34,122 bases of DNA from Leucothrix mucor (GTDB lineage Bacteria > Pseudomonadota > Gammaproteobacteria > Thiotrichales > Thiotrichaceae): the NCBI GenBank assembly GCA_015663245.1, contig DQSN01000170.1:1-34122 (forward strand). Direction: 5' to 3'. Below, piece after piece: positions 17,665-24,615 of the stretch; the stretch's first letter is position 1, and the number at the start of each line of letters is the position of its first letter. The notes beneath the pieces were generated by a model. It saw only the letters and a list, made by a program, of their open reading frames with translations, was not told the DNA's origin and ran no database searches. A program made the position numbers and the translations under genes.

Positions 17665-18531
17665 ATGTATAAATTACATGCTAAGTTTTTAAAGCCATTA
17701 CTTATCGGATGTGTTGTTTTTTCTAATCAGGTATTAATTGCAGCAGACACCCCTTTGGAAACCATGATGAAAGCGGGTCAAGACACCTTGCAAAAAACAA
17801 TGGATATGGCGACCACTGCAGCAGAAAAAGCAAAGAAAGATGCACAGTCAGCAGTGGCTAGATTGCCGTCCTATTCAATCAATACTTTAACACAAAGTGG
17901 TGAGCCTCCAGAGCCTAGCAATGACTTTGTATGGACACAGGAAACACTATCTTTAGCACAAAAAGGTGATATAAAGCGTGGAAAGGAATTAGCAAAAAAA
18001 GGGAAGTGTCATAAATGCCACGGCGATACGGGTTTGAGTGATGAGGATGATACACCCAGTATCGCGGGACAAATCACAGCCTATTCCTTTAAACAGCTAC
18101 ATGATTATAAAGTTGGTTTACGAGAAAGTAAGGAAATGCTCAAAAAGGTTAAAAACCTAAGCCCCAAAGATATGGCTGATATTTCAGCTTATTATGCGAC
18201 TCAAAAGCCTGAAAAAAAGCTAGGGGTTAAAGTGCCTGTTCTCGCCGACAAAGGCGATCCTAAACGCTTTTTATTGGCCTGTAATTATTGCCATAATGAT
18301 GAAGCGATGGAGCGTGGCTATCAGACTCCCATTCTGGAAGGACAAAAAGTAGAATACTTTAAAGAAACCATGCTAGCGTTCAAAGAAGGCGATCGTGTCA
18401 ACGATCATTATAATTTAATGCGTGGATTGTCTGCAAAATTAACAGAAGAAGAAATAGATGAACTGGCTGAGTATTATTCGACAAAACCTATCGATGAAGA
18501 CGAAGACGAAGACGAAGACGAAAAGGACTAG
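17665..18531 (+). CDS. Di-heme c-type cytochrome (c4-like) with acidic tail
   Basis: A 288-residue periplasmic cytochrome. The signal peptide ends at about Ala27. Residues 33-65 form a charged amphipathic helix outside the heme region. Two class I-type heme domains follow, with CHKCH (115-119) and CNYCH (206-210); methionines such as those in KEMLKKV and NLMRGLSAKL are candidate distal ligands. This is the tandem layout of cytochrome c4-type electron carriers. The C-terminus (277-288) is an Asp/Glu run encoded by GACGAA repeats, likely an electrostatic docking tail of variable length. The gene has an AAAAGGA ribosome binding site and lies 78 bases after the penta-heme gene; the Met-rich gene follows after 22 bases. 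Confidence 0.85.
   Translation: MYKLHAKFLKPLLIGCVVFSNQVLIAADTPLETMMKAGQDTLQKTMDMATTAAEKAKKDAQSAVARLPSYSINTLTQSGEPPEPSNDFVWTQETLSLAQKGDIKRGKELAKKGKCHKCHGDTGLSDEDDTPSIAGQITAYSFKQLHDYKVGLRESKEMLKKVKNLSPKDMADISAYYATQKPEKKLGVKVPVLADKGDPKRFLLACNYCHNDEAMERGYQTPILEGQKVEYFKETMLAFKEGDRVNDHYNLMRGLSAKLTEEEIDELAEYYSTKPIDEDEDEDEDEKD
18493..18522 (+). repeat. GACGAA hexanucleotide repeat in the cytochrome tail
   Basis: One GATGAA followed by four perfect GACGAA units, encoding alternating Asp-Glu at the C-terminus of the di-heme cytochrome. Copy changes are in frame and would only lengthen or shorten the acidic tail. Confidence 0.85.
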
Positions 18532-18553
18532 TTAGCATCTATTTGGAGAGCTT

Positions 18554-19066
18554 ATGAATAAATCATCAGAAATCAAACAAACCCCTTTTTTTAACAATAC
18601 GCTTAGACTGTTTATTATTATTTTTATGGCAATTGCCTGTTATTTTATGGTGATGTTCATGGTGAATATGGGGGGCGATATGAACAAAATGACGACCTCT
18701 GTTGTTAGGATGAGCAATGACGTACATATAATGACAAAAGATATGACAGGCATGGCAAAAGAGATGACAACAATGGCTTCGAGTATGGTTGAAGGTCAAG
18801 AAAAGATGGGAAATGATTTTGCAGGTGTGGCTAAAAACATGAATATCATGACAGGCAGCATGAGCAATATGAGCAGAGACATGAATGGTCTTGGCATTAA
18901 TATTCACAGTATGAATACTAATATGGCACAGATGACGAAATCAATGGCACGTATGAGCCAAGATATGGCTGTTATGAATCAATCAATGGGAGGCATGGGA
19001 AAAGACATTAATAAATTCACTCGACCAGAATCAATAATGATGCCCTTTATGCCTAACATGCGTTAG
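18554..19066 (+). CDS. Met-rich membrane-anchored coiled-coil protein
   Basis: Not recognised as a named family. The 170-residue protein has a short basic N-terminus, one transmembrane helix (about 18-38) and, by the positive-inside rule, a periplasmic helical rod. Thirty-four of 170 residues are Met. From Met43 to Met148 one heptad register (every seventh residue, 16 positions) is filled by 12 Met, 3 Val and 1 Leu. The second core position is Met at +3 in the first half (46, 53, 60, 67, 74) and mostly Met at +4 in the second (96, 103, 110, 124, 131, 138, 145). This is a long coiled coil with a methionine core. Last gene of the cytochrome operon, with GGAGAG upstream. Possible roles are a scaffold for the cytochromes, an oxidant sink or copper binding; none is proven. 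Confidence 0.75.
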   Translation: MNKSSEIKQTPFFNNTLRLFIIIFMAIACYFMVMFMVNMGGDMNKMTTSVVRMSNDVHIMTKDMTGMAKEMTTMASSMVEGQEKMGNDFAGVAKNMNIMTGSMSNMSRDMNGLGINIHSMNTNMAQMTKSMARMSQDMAVMNQSMGGMGKDINKFTRPESIMMPFMPNMR

Positions 19067-19069
19067 AGA

Positions 19070-19327
19070 TTAGGGAGTACTCTCAATTAACCTTCAAAAC
19101 TTTGTTAAAGCTGAAAGCTCTGAATAAGCCAGTGAGGAGGAAATTAAATCACTCCAAGATAAACGGATAAATAGCGCAGCATAGCATGGCTTTCCACCTT
19201 CACCCGAGGTATCAACACTGCCTTCGCTTGGCAGCACTATTAGTACCTATATATCCCACAATCACTTTTTAGAGGACTAACAACGACCTTGACAAAACAG
19301 CGGAGGTTAATTGAGAATACTCCCTAA
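19070..19327. mobile_element. MITE-like element with 24-bp terminal inverted repeats
   Basis: The ends at 19070-19093 and 19304-19327 are inverted copies agreeing at 23 of 24 bases (outer end TTAGGGAGTA); weaker similarity extends another 15-20 bases inward. The ~258-bp body has no transposase frame and contains a small hairpin (CTGCC at 19218-19222 with GGCAG at 19230-19234). Both ends carry a TA next to GGGAG, which would fit TA target duplication as in Tc1/mariner-IS630 elements. It begins 3 bases after the Met-rich gene stop and ends 24 bases before the HAD-like gene. Confidence 0.7.
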
Positions 19328-19351
19328 GACAATTATCACGAGACGCATTAT

Positions 19352-19828
19352 ATGGAAATAGAAGAAGAAAAATTAACCTTCTACTACAGTGGTGACCAAG
19401 GAATAACATCTTTTCAAATACTACAAAACCTGCTGGATGAAAGGGGATATTATCTAGTTGAGTTTTATAATGAGTTCTTAATTGATATTTATGTCTTACT
19501 CGACAACCCTAATTCAAAACACATTGCTATTGATTGGGATAACACCATCAGTGCTGATCAAGAGTTCTTCAAAAATTTAATAAAACAACTACAATCGGAG
19601 GGTTACGAACCCTTTGTCTGCACTTTACGCTCTCCTGATAGAGAAAACATTGAAGAAATTCGCTCAATATTAGAAAAAACTAATATTGCTATCTATCTTA
19701 CCGATGGCAACCCCAAACGTGAATACATGAAAGAGTTAGATATCAGCGTCCACATGTGGATTGATGATTTTTATCCAGGCATCTGCCGAGAAACGTGTCC
19801 ACTATTAACGAGGAATAGCATCGAATGA
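19352..19828 (+). CDS. HAD-like phosphatase domain protein
   Basis: A 158-residue cytosolic protein. After an N-terminal region of about 55 residues of unknown type it shows HAD motif I as IAIDWDNTI (nucleophile Asp61, Asp63), a motif II Thr at 91 (FVCTLRSPD), Lys122 as a candidate motif III lysine, and an acidic motif IV-like WIDDFYPG (Asp138, Asp139). It resembles small HAD phosphatases, including phage-type ones, and is short with no obvious cap domain. Its stop overlaps the start of the next gene as ATGA (19825-19828). The ribosome binding site is weak. The substrate is unknown; the coupled kinase-like partner suggests opposing or sequential phosphate chemistry. Confidence 0.7.
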   Translation: MEIEEEKLTFYYSGDQGITSFQILQNLLDERGYYLVEFYNEFLIDIYVLLDNPNSKHIAIDWDNTISADQEFFKNLIKQLQSEGYEPFVCTLRSPDRENIEEIRSILEKTNIAIYLTDGNPKREYMKELDISVHMWIDDFYPGICRETCPLLTRNSIE

Positions 19829-20400
19829 ATTCACAACAAACACTGACACATTTTATTGCAGGTAAATATCCGCAAATACATTGTGATAAATGTGAAATGA
19901 CCTTTCTAACCAATGTTTTTGAATATGATGAGCAGTATGTTTTATTAGAAAAACGCTCACTTGGATTGGAATACTATTGCGGTGCTATTCATAATAAAAA
20001 ACTATTTAAAGTCCCAAATATTGAACGTATTGGCATCCTCGACGAGGAAGACAACCCTGTTGATGCACCCAGTAATGAAGAAATCTATTCTGGTGATGAA
20101 ACAGATTATCGTTTTATTTACATTATGGAAAAGTTACAACATCTGAACGATGAAGACAGCGCTTATTTCGACAATCACATCCAAAATTTAGATTGGAAAA
20201 ATAAAGAAAATAGAGAGGTAGCATTGCAAGAAGTAAGTGCTAGGTACAACCCTCAACTTGCGGAAGATATTGCCCAACTTTACCAATATTATAAAAAATA
20301 CCAAAACGTAATCGCGTGGGATTTGCATGGTGATAACCTTATGCGACGTATTGATAATAAAGAAATCGTTATTCTCGACCCCTATACACGCAGGGCGTAA
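19825..20400 (+). CDS. Minimal protein-kinase-like protein
   Basis: A 191-residue protein without a confident family name. The C-terminal part reads like a kinase catalytic core: IAWDLHGDNLMRR matches the HRDLKPEN pattern, with Asp166 as catalytic base and Asn171 as metal ligand, and VILDPYT places Asp185 where DFG lies. YRFIYIMEKL (95-104) resembles the hinge. The N-lobe is short: VLLEKR (39-44) may hold the ATP lysine, but a glycine-rich loop is not evident. HRD is changed to AWD and DFG to DPY, so it is an atypical member of the kinase/aminoglycoside phosphotransferase fold or a pseudokinase. It is translationally coupled to the HAD-like gene, and a probable terminator follows. Confidence 0.6.
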   Translation: MNSQQTLTHFIAGKYPQIHCDKCEMTFLTNVFEYDEQYVLLEKRSLGLEYYCGAIHNKKLFKVPNIERIGILDEEDNPVDAPSNEEIYSGDETDYRFIYIMEKLQHLNDEDSAYFDNHIQNLDWKNKENREVALQEVSARYNPQLAEDIAQLYQYYKKYQNVIAWDLHGDNLMRRIDNKEIVILDPYTRRA

Positions 20401-20440
20401 CTGACACGTAACTTAGTGATTGTGCCAGTGTTTATTTTTT
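20400..20440 (+). terminator. Probable intrinsic terminator of the HAD/kinase-like pair
   Basis: ACTGACAC (20400-20407) pairs with GTGCCAGT (20422-20429) at 7 of 8 positions, followed by the T-rich GTTTATTTTTT. It lies right after the kinase-like stop codon. Confidence 0.5.
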
Positions 20441-20636
20441 AACTTTCCCTTTTATCAAAAGTATCGAAAAAGTCCCCTTATAGCTTAACGCTGAGTTTGC
20501 GAAATCCAAAAGTGGTGTTATATCGGCTTTACTCCTCAACATCAACCTACAGTATTTATCTTTTACAATACCCTCTATCAAAGAGAGATTGAGTAGGGTT
20601 TTTCTTAATACTTGTCCAAAGCCCACTTTAAAATAT

Positions 20637-21548
20637 TTAGTACTTATGACTTTCTAAAGCAGCAATACGTTCCTCTAGTGGAGGGTGAGTCATCATCATT
20701 TTAGATAAGCCCGCCTTTAACCCACCAGAAATACCAAATGCAGCCAATTCTCCAGGAAGGTCGTGAGGTTGATTTACTGATTGCAAACGACGTAAAGCAG
20801 CTATCATTTTTTCACGCCCAGCTAGGTCTGCGCCGCCTTTATCCGCATGAAACTCTCTATAGCGAGAAAACCACATAACAACAAAATTTGCCAGAAAACC
20901 TAATAGAACTTGAGCCGCCATAGAAACAATGAAATATGTTACCCCATAAGCTCCTCCGCCCTCATTATTATTCCCTCTAGTAAGAGAGCCAACAATATAG
21001 GCAATAACACGTGAGAAGAAAATAACAAAGGTATTTAGCACACCTTGCAGTAGTGTTTGCGTCACCATATCACCATTTGCTACGTGTGATATTTCATGCC
21101 CCAGCACTGCCTCAACTTCATCAGGTGTCATATTTTCTAATAGGCCTGTACTAACTGCAACTAATGCCGCATTACGCCTAGCACCTGTCGCAAAAGCATT
21201 TGGCTCAGGCGTGTGGAAAATACCAACTTCAGGCATTTTAATACCCGCTTTATCGGCTTGACGCTGTACCACATCAAACAACCAGCGCTCCTGCTTAGTC
21301 TGAGGATGCTCAATAACCTGAACCCCCATACTACGCTTAGCCATACCCTTAGACATCAACAAGCTAATAAATGAACCCGCAAACCCAAGCACCAGCGACA
21401 TAACCGCAATATAACCAAATTCAGCAGGCATACCCATCTCGTGGAACATCGCAGTAATATCAAACATGGAATCCAAGACATTCCACACGATACCTAACAC
21501 TGCAATGACAGCAAAATTTGTTAGCATCAGCATAAAAATTCGTTGCAT
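20637..21548 (-). CDS. htpX: Membrane-bound zinc metalloprotease HtpX
   Basis: HtpX is an M48 protease of the inner membrane that degrades damaged membrane proteins together with FtsH. The 303-residue protein has N-terminal helices at about 5-25 and 45-65, the zinc motif GHEISHVANGD (His151, Glu152, His155), the third ligand Glu232 in YREFHADKGGA, and two further hydrophobic segments (about 168-190 and 203-227). NAFATGARRNAALVAVSTGL and MMMTHPPLEERI are family signatures. A GAGGG ribosome binding site precedes the ATG. A heat-shock-type promoter is visible upstream, consistent with the known sigma-32 control of htpX in E. coli. Confidence 0.96.
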   Translation of the reverse strand: MQRIFMLMLTNFAVIAVLGIVWNVLDSMFDITAMFHEMGMPAEFGYIAVMSLVLGFAGSFISLLMSKGMAKRSMGVQVIEHPQTKQERWLFDVVQRQADKAGIKMPEVGIFHTPEPNAFATGARRNAALVAVSTGLLENMTPDEVEAVLGHEISHVANGDMVTQTLLQGVLNTFVIFFSRVIAYIVGSLTRGNNNEGGGAYGVTYFIVSMAAQVLLGFLANFVVMWFSRYREFHADKGGADLAGREKMIAALRRLQSVNQPHDLPGELAAFGISGGLKAGLSKMMMTHPPLEERIAALESHKY

Positions 21549-21855
21549 TTTTAGTAACCCTCAAAATTAATCTTCAACTATAAAATATTGTGTTTTTTAT
21601 CAGTATTTCAAGATAGCTCTATGATTATTATATTACTTTTAATTAACTTAGGAGGCTGCCTGATGGCTAAAATCAATATCAATTGATCTGAAAAACACAG
21701 CCCATACTACATCTTTTCATTTATCACCATGCAAAAGAAAACAGAGTAAAGGTAGATCTTACAAGAAGACTTTATCATATAGAGTTACTGCTGGGGCATA
21801 TCGGTCACCTATGCAGCAGTAAATTTAGTATCCTAGAAAGCTGACTAAAACCGTC
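21549..21855. other. Intergenic region upstream of htpX
   Basis: 307 bases between htpX and the Acetyltransf_6 gene, both on the minus strand. It holds the putative heat-shock promoter and a 9-bp inverted repeat, TTACTGCTG at 21785-21793 and its complement at 21814-21822, just after the Acetyltransf_6 stop, which may end that transcript. No gene was found. Confidence 0.5.
21585..21612 (-). promoter_or_regulatory. htpX: Putative sigma-32 promoter of htpX
   Basis: On the minus strand CTTGAAA (21612-21606) is a perfect sigma-32 -35 core. After 13 bases CACAATAT (21592-21585) matches 6 of 8 bases of the CCCCATWT -10. It lies about 40 bases upstream of the htpX start. Confidence 0.5.
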
Positions 21856-22776
21856 CTAAGAAACAATCTCTATCTCAGCCTGTATATTAATAATCGATTG
21901 ATATAACCTTATCTCCTCAGGTATTACGTCCCATTTATATTGATGTCCTGCAAAGGTATTACCATAGAACCCTGGTAAGCCAAGATTATAACGCGCACCT
22001 TGGTAGTTTGGATTGCTTACATTATTGATAGCACTAATAATGCCTAATCCAGGCGCTGCTTCAACGTCGTACCATGTGAGATAGTCATCAATATGGGTAG
22101 TGCCATGAAATTCGTGTATGACACAGCAGTTAACCGCAACAGGCTTACCATCTAATAGGTATTTATCTATTTTCATGGTTGCCCTGCCAGATGCATCTAT
22201 CTTTTGTAGCCACCTAAGAACACGGCTTATGTGTTCGCTATCGTAAGCCCCACGCTTTTCCCAAACAGCTTTCATCCAAGACCAGCCTTGCTGTACATCC
22301 GCCATGCTTCCCTGCTCTATCGTATAGTTTTCAGCAGCTTTTAATTTACGCTTAAAGTCTTTACGCCGCGAGCGGGAGAGATAGAATAAATACTCTTCTA
22401 GTGGTAAACAATAAGCACTGGCAGTCTCTTCTAAGTAGGATGCCGAATAATTATTAGGCACTACATCAACATCAAAATATAGCATCGGTTGATTAAGTAA
22501 ATTATCAAGATCAGCGATGACGTTCGCAGCACCTGGTGTGTAGGTAGGAGAGATAGGTGGAGAAGGTGGAATGGCAGGAATATACGATGCCATTGTGCCC
22601 AATTGATTGTAACCTAAAGGGATATACCCCGTAGGTGTGCCTTGCTCATCACGACTCACTAAAAGGCAGGAATCACTTAAAAAAGGATAGCTAAACAGCT
22701 CATCAACAAGACTAGGGCTTGCATACAAAGTACCATCGTCTAAGAATTCGACAACAGCCAGATCTACATCATTCAT
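21856..22776 (-). CDS. GNAT/FemAB-like acyltransferase (Acetyltransf_6 type)
   Basis: A 306-residue cytosolic protein resembling the BioF2-like/Acetyltransf_6 group of GNAT-fold proteins. The signature is a basic helix (SRSRRKDFKRKLK, about 134-146) followed by LLDGKPVAVNCCVIH (about 207-221), the strand pair that holds the acyl-CoA or aminoacyl site, and a C-terminal YNLGLPGFYGNTFAGHQYKW. A Pro-rich stretch (about 66-80) interrupts the N-terminal half. Substrate unknown; relatives act in polysaccharide or peptidoglycan modification. It follows parB on the same strand after 178 bases but has no obvious functional tie to it. Confidence 0.65.
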   Translation of the reverse strand: MNDVDLAVVEFLDDGTLYASPSLVDELFSYPFLSDSCLLVSRDEQGTPTGYIPLGYNQLGTMASYIPAIPPSPPISPTYTPGAANVIADLDNLLNQPMLYFDVDVVPNNYSASYLEETASAYCLPLEEYLFYLSRSRRKDFKRKLKAAENYTIEQGSMADVQQGWSWMKAVWEKRGAYDSEHISRVLRWLQKIDASGRATMKIDKYLLDGKPVAVNCCVIHEFHGTTHIDDYLTWYDVEAAPGLGIISAINNVSNPNYQGARYNLGLPGFYGNTFAGHQYKWDVIPEEIRLYQSIINIQAEIEIVS

Positions 22777-22866
22777 TGATTCAATCAGCCCTTATGATTG
22801 AAAATTTAATAACACCCGAACACTAACTTGATTTTTCTCCCTCGCTTGAACACTTTCAGCTTGTTG

Positions 22867-22886
22867 AGGCACATAGCTATGCGCCT
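22867..22886. promoter_or_regulatory. 20-bp palindrome between parB and the acyltransferase gene
   Basis: AGGCACATAGCTATGCGCCT is a loop-less dyad (AGGC, mismatch, CATAG/CTATG, mismatch, GCCT) about 90 bases upstream of the acyltransferase start. It looks like an operator for a dimeric regulator. It does not resemble parS. Confidence 0.35.
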
Positions 22887-22954
22887 TCTGATCACACTCA
22901 ATCGGGAACAAAAATCCTGCATTATAGTTTTCGATATTATTAAACCCTCCGTCC

Positions 22955-23818
22955 TTATTTAATATGCTCTAAAATTCCATCTAGCTCATCTAGATTATTA
23001 TAGGCAATGACGAGCTTCCCTTTACCTTTTGCATTGTATTGAATATCAACATGCGCGCCAAGGGTTTCGCCGAGTGATTGTTCTAATTTACTAACTTCAA
23101 CAGGCTTTGTTTTAGCCTGTCCATTGTCAGGGTTTTCTAACTTATATAGAATATTCCTAACTAATCGCTCAGTATCACGTACCGACATTTCACGTGATGC
23201 TACTTTATGCGCAGCATCTAATTGCACTTGCCCTTTTAAGGCTAACAAAGCGCGTGCATGCCCCATATCAATTTGTTTGCTATCCAATAACTCTTTCGTT
23301 TCTTCTTCAAGTTCTAATAAACGCAAAAGATTGGTGACCGCAGTGCGTGAACGCCCTACTGCTTCAGCTGTTTGTTGATGCGTTAAACCAAATTCACTGA
23401 TTAAGCGACTCATGGCGATCGCTTCTTCTAGTGCATTTAAATCTTCACGTTGGATATTTTCGATCAGTGACATTGCCGCCGCTGCTTGATCTGGAATATC
23501 ACGGATGATTGCAGGAATATCATGCAACCCTGCTATTTGCGCTGCACGCCAACGACGTTCGCCCGCAATTAACTCATAAACCCCTGATTCAAGGCGGCGC
23601 ACAATAACAGGCTGAACTAAGCCTTGGGCTTTAATTGATTCTGCTAGTTCTTGCAAAGCATCGGGATCGATGTTTAAACGTGGTTGGTATTGTCCCTTTT
23701 GAATAGTTTCTATAGGTAGCTGCTTGAATTCTGTATCATTACCCGACTCATCCTTGCTTGATGCAACTGAGCTGAGCAACATATCCAAACCACGACCTAA
23801 GCCAGGCTTCTTTGCCAT
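22955..23818 (-). CDS. parB: Chromosome partitioning protein ParB
   Basis: ParB binds parS near the origin and uses CTP to slide and load the partition complex. The 287-residue protein starts MAKKPGLGRGLDMLL, has the CTP-binding motifs GERRWRA (86-92) and ENIQRE (120-125), a helix-turn-helix at about 145-170 (LTHQQTAEAVGRSRTAVTNLL), and the C-terminal dimerisation domain. It follows parA by 14 bases. Unusually, parAB here lacks the common neighbours mnmG, rsmG and the ATP synthase genes. Confidence 0.96.
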   Translation of the reverse strand: MAKKPGLGRGLDMLLSSVASSKDESGNDTEFKQLPIETIQKGQYQPRLNIDPDALQELAESIKAQGLVQPVIVRRLESGVYELIAGERRWRAAQIAGLHDIPAIIRDIPDQAAAAMSLIENIQREDLNALEEAIAMSRLISEFGLTHQQTAEAVGRSRTAVTNLLRLLELEEETKELLDSKQIDMGHARALLALKGQVQLDAAHKVASREMSVRDTERLVRNILYKLENPDNGQAKTKPVEVSKLEQSLGETLGAHVDIQYNAKGKGKLVIAYNNLDELDGILEHIK

Positions 23819-23832
23819 TATTTTTTATTCCT

Positions 23833-24615
23833 TTATGCTGCCGCTGCGCGACTTGAGTCTTTACGGATCATTTCTGCTGCTAATGCCAAATAAGCTAAAG
23901 CTCCACTAGAGCGCTTATCGTAGACCAAAACAGGTAGTCCATGACTAGGCGCTTCAGCTAAACGGACATTGCGTGGGATAGAAGTATTATAAACCTTATC
24001 ACCAAAATGCTGGTTAAGCTGTTGCGAAACATCACGCGCAAGATTGTTACGCGGGTCGTACATCGTGCGTAATATACCTTCGACCATTAAGTCATCATTA
24101 GCACTGTCACGAATCGTATTGATCGAACCGATCAATGCAGACAAACCCTCCAGTGCGTAATATTCACACTGCATGGGGACTAATACGCCATCAGCGGCGA
24201 CTAATGCGTTAACTGTCAAAATGTTTAGTGAAGGTGGGCAATCAATCAAAATATAGTCGTATTCATCACGAAGAGAGGATAACGCCGAACGCAAGCGAAA
24301 CTCGCGACGCTCTTCATTCATTAGGCTAATTTCCGCAATAGTAAGGTCGGGACCCCCCGCTAGCACATCAATAGTAAGATCTGGCACGGTTTGAATTGCA
24401 TCCCTTGTATTTGCCTTGCCTAGCAGCACATTGCTTAACGCCTCTGGTGGATTATGTTTATCAAAACCTAATCCAGTCGTTGCATTTCCCTGTGCATCCA
24501 TATCAATTACAAGGATTTTTCTCTTTACCGCCACAAGTGAAGCCGCAAGATTTACACTGGTCGTTGTTTTACCAACACCACCTTTTTGATTAGCTACCGC
24601 TAGCACTTTAGCCAT
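23833..24615 (-). CDS. parA: Chromosome partitioning ATPase ParA (Soj)
   Basis: A 260-residue ParA/MinD-type ATPase that dimerises on DNA with ATP and moves ParB-parS complexes. The deviant Walker A KGGVGKTT is at 11-18, followed by DMDAQGNATTGLG and the Walker B-like LIDCPPSLN. Without an N-terminal DNA-binding domain and paired with a chromosomal-type ParB, it is chromosomal ParA rather than plasmid ParA. AAGGA lies at a good distance upstream of the ATG. Confidence 0.96.
   Translation of the reverse strand: MAKVLAVANQKGGVGKTTTSVNLAASLVAVKRKILVIDMDAQGNATTGLGFDKHNPPEALSNVLLGKANTRDAIQTVPDLTIDVLAGGPDLTIAEISLMNEERREFRLRSALSSLRDEYDYILIDCPPSLNILTVNALVAADGVLVPMQCEYYALEGLSALIGSINTIRDSANDDLMVEGILRTMYDPRNNLARDVSQQLNQHFGDKVYNTSIPRNVRLAEAPSHGLPVLVYDKRSSGALAYLALAAEMIRKDSSRAAAA

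Noticed and set aside
18566-18907. A 113-residue His/Cys-rich frame on the minus strand that looks like a metal-binding protein
   Set aside because: It is the mirror of the Met-rich gene: each ATG reads CAT (His) on the other strand. No ribosome binding site supports it.
20432-20626. A 64-residue minus-strand frame after htpX
   Set aside because: GTG start without a ribosome binding site, no recognisable motif; it lies in the gap between convergent genes. A decayed gene cannot be excluded.
21663-21686. AGGAGG followed by a seven-codon frame (MAKININ)
   Set aside because: It runs against both flanking genes and leads to no downstream gene on the plus strand, so a leader peptide makes no sense.
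23186-23201. TTTCACGTGA inside parB as a parS site
   Set aside because: Only 11 of 16 positions match the TGTTTCACGTGAAACA consensus and the right half is poor.
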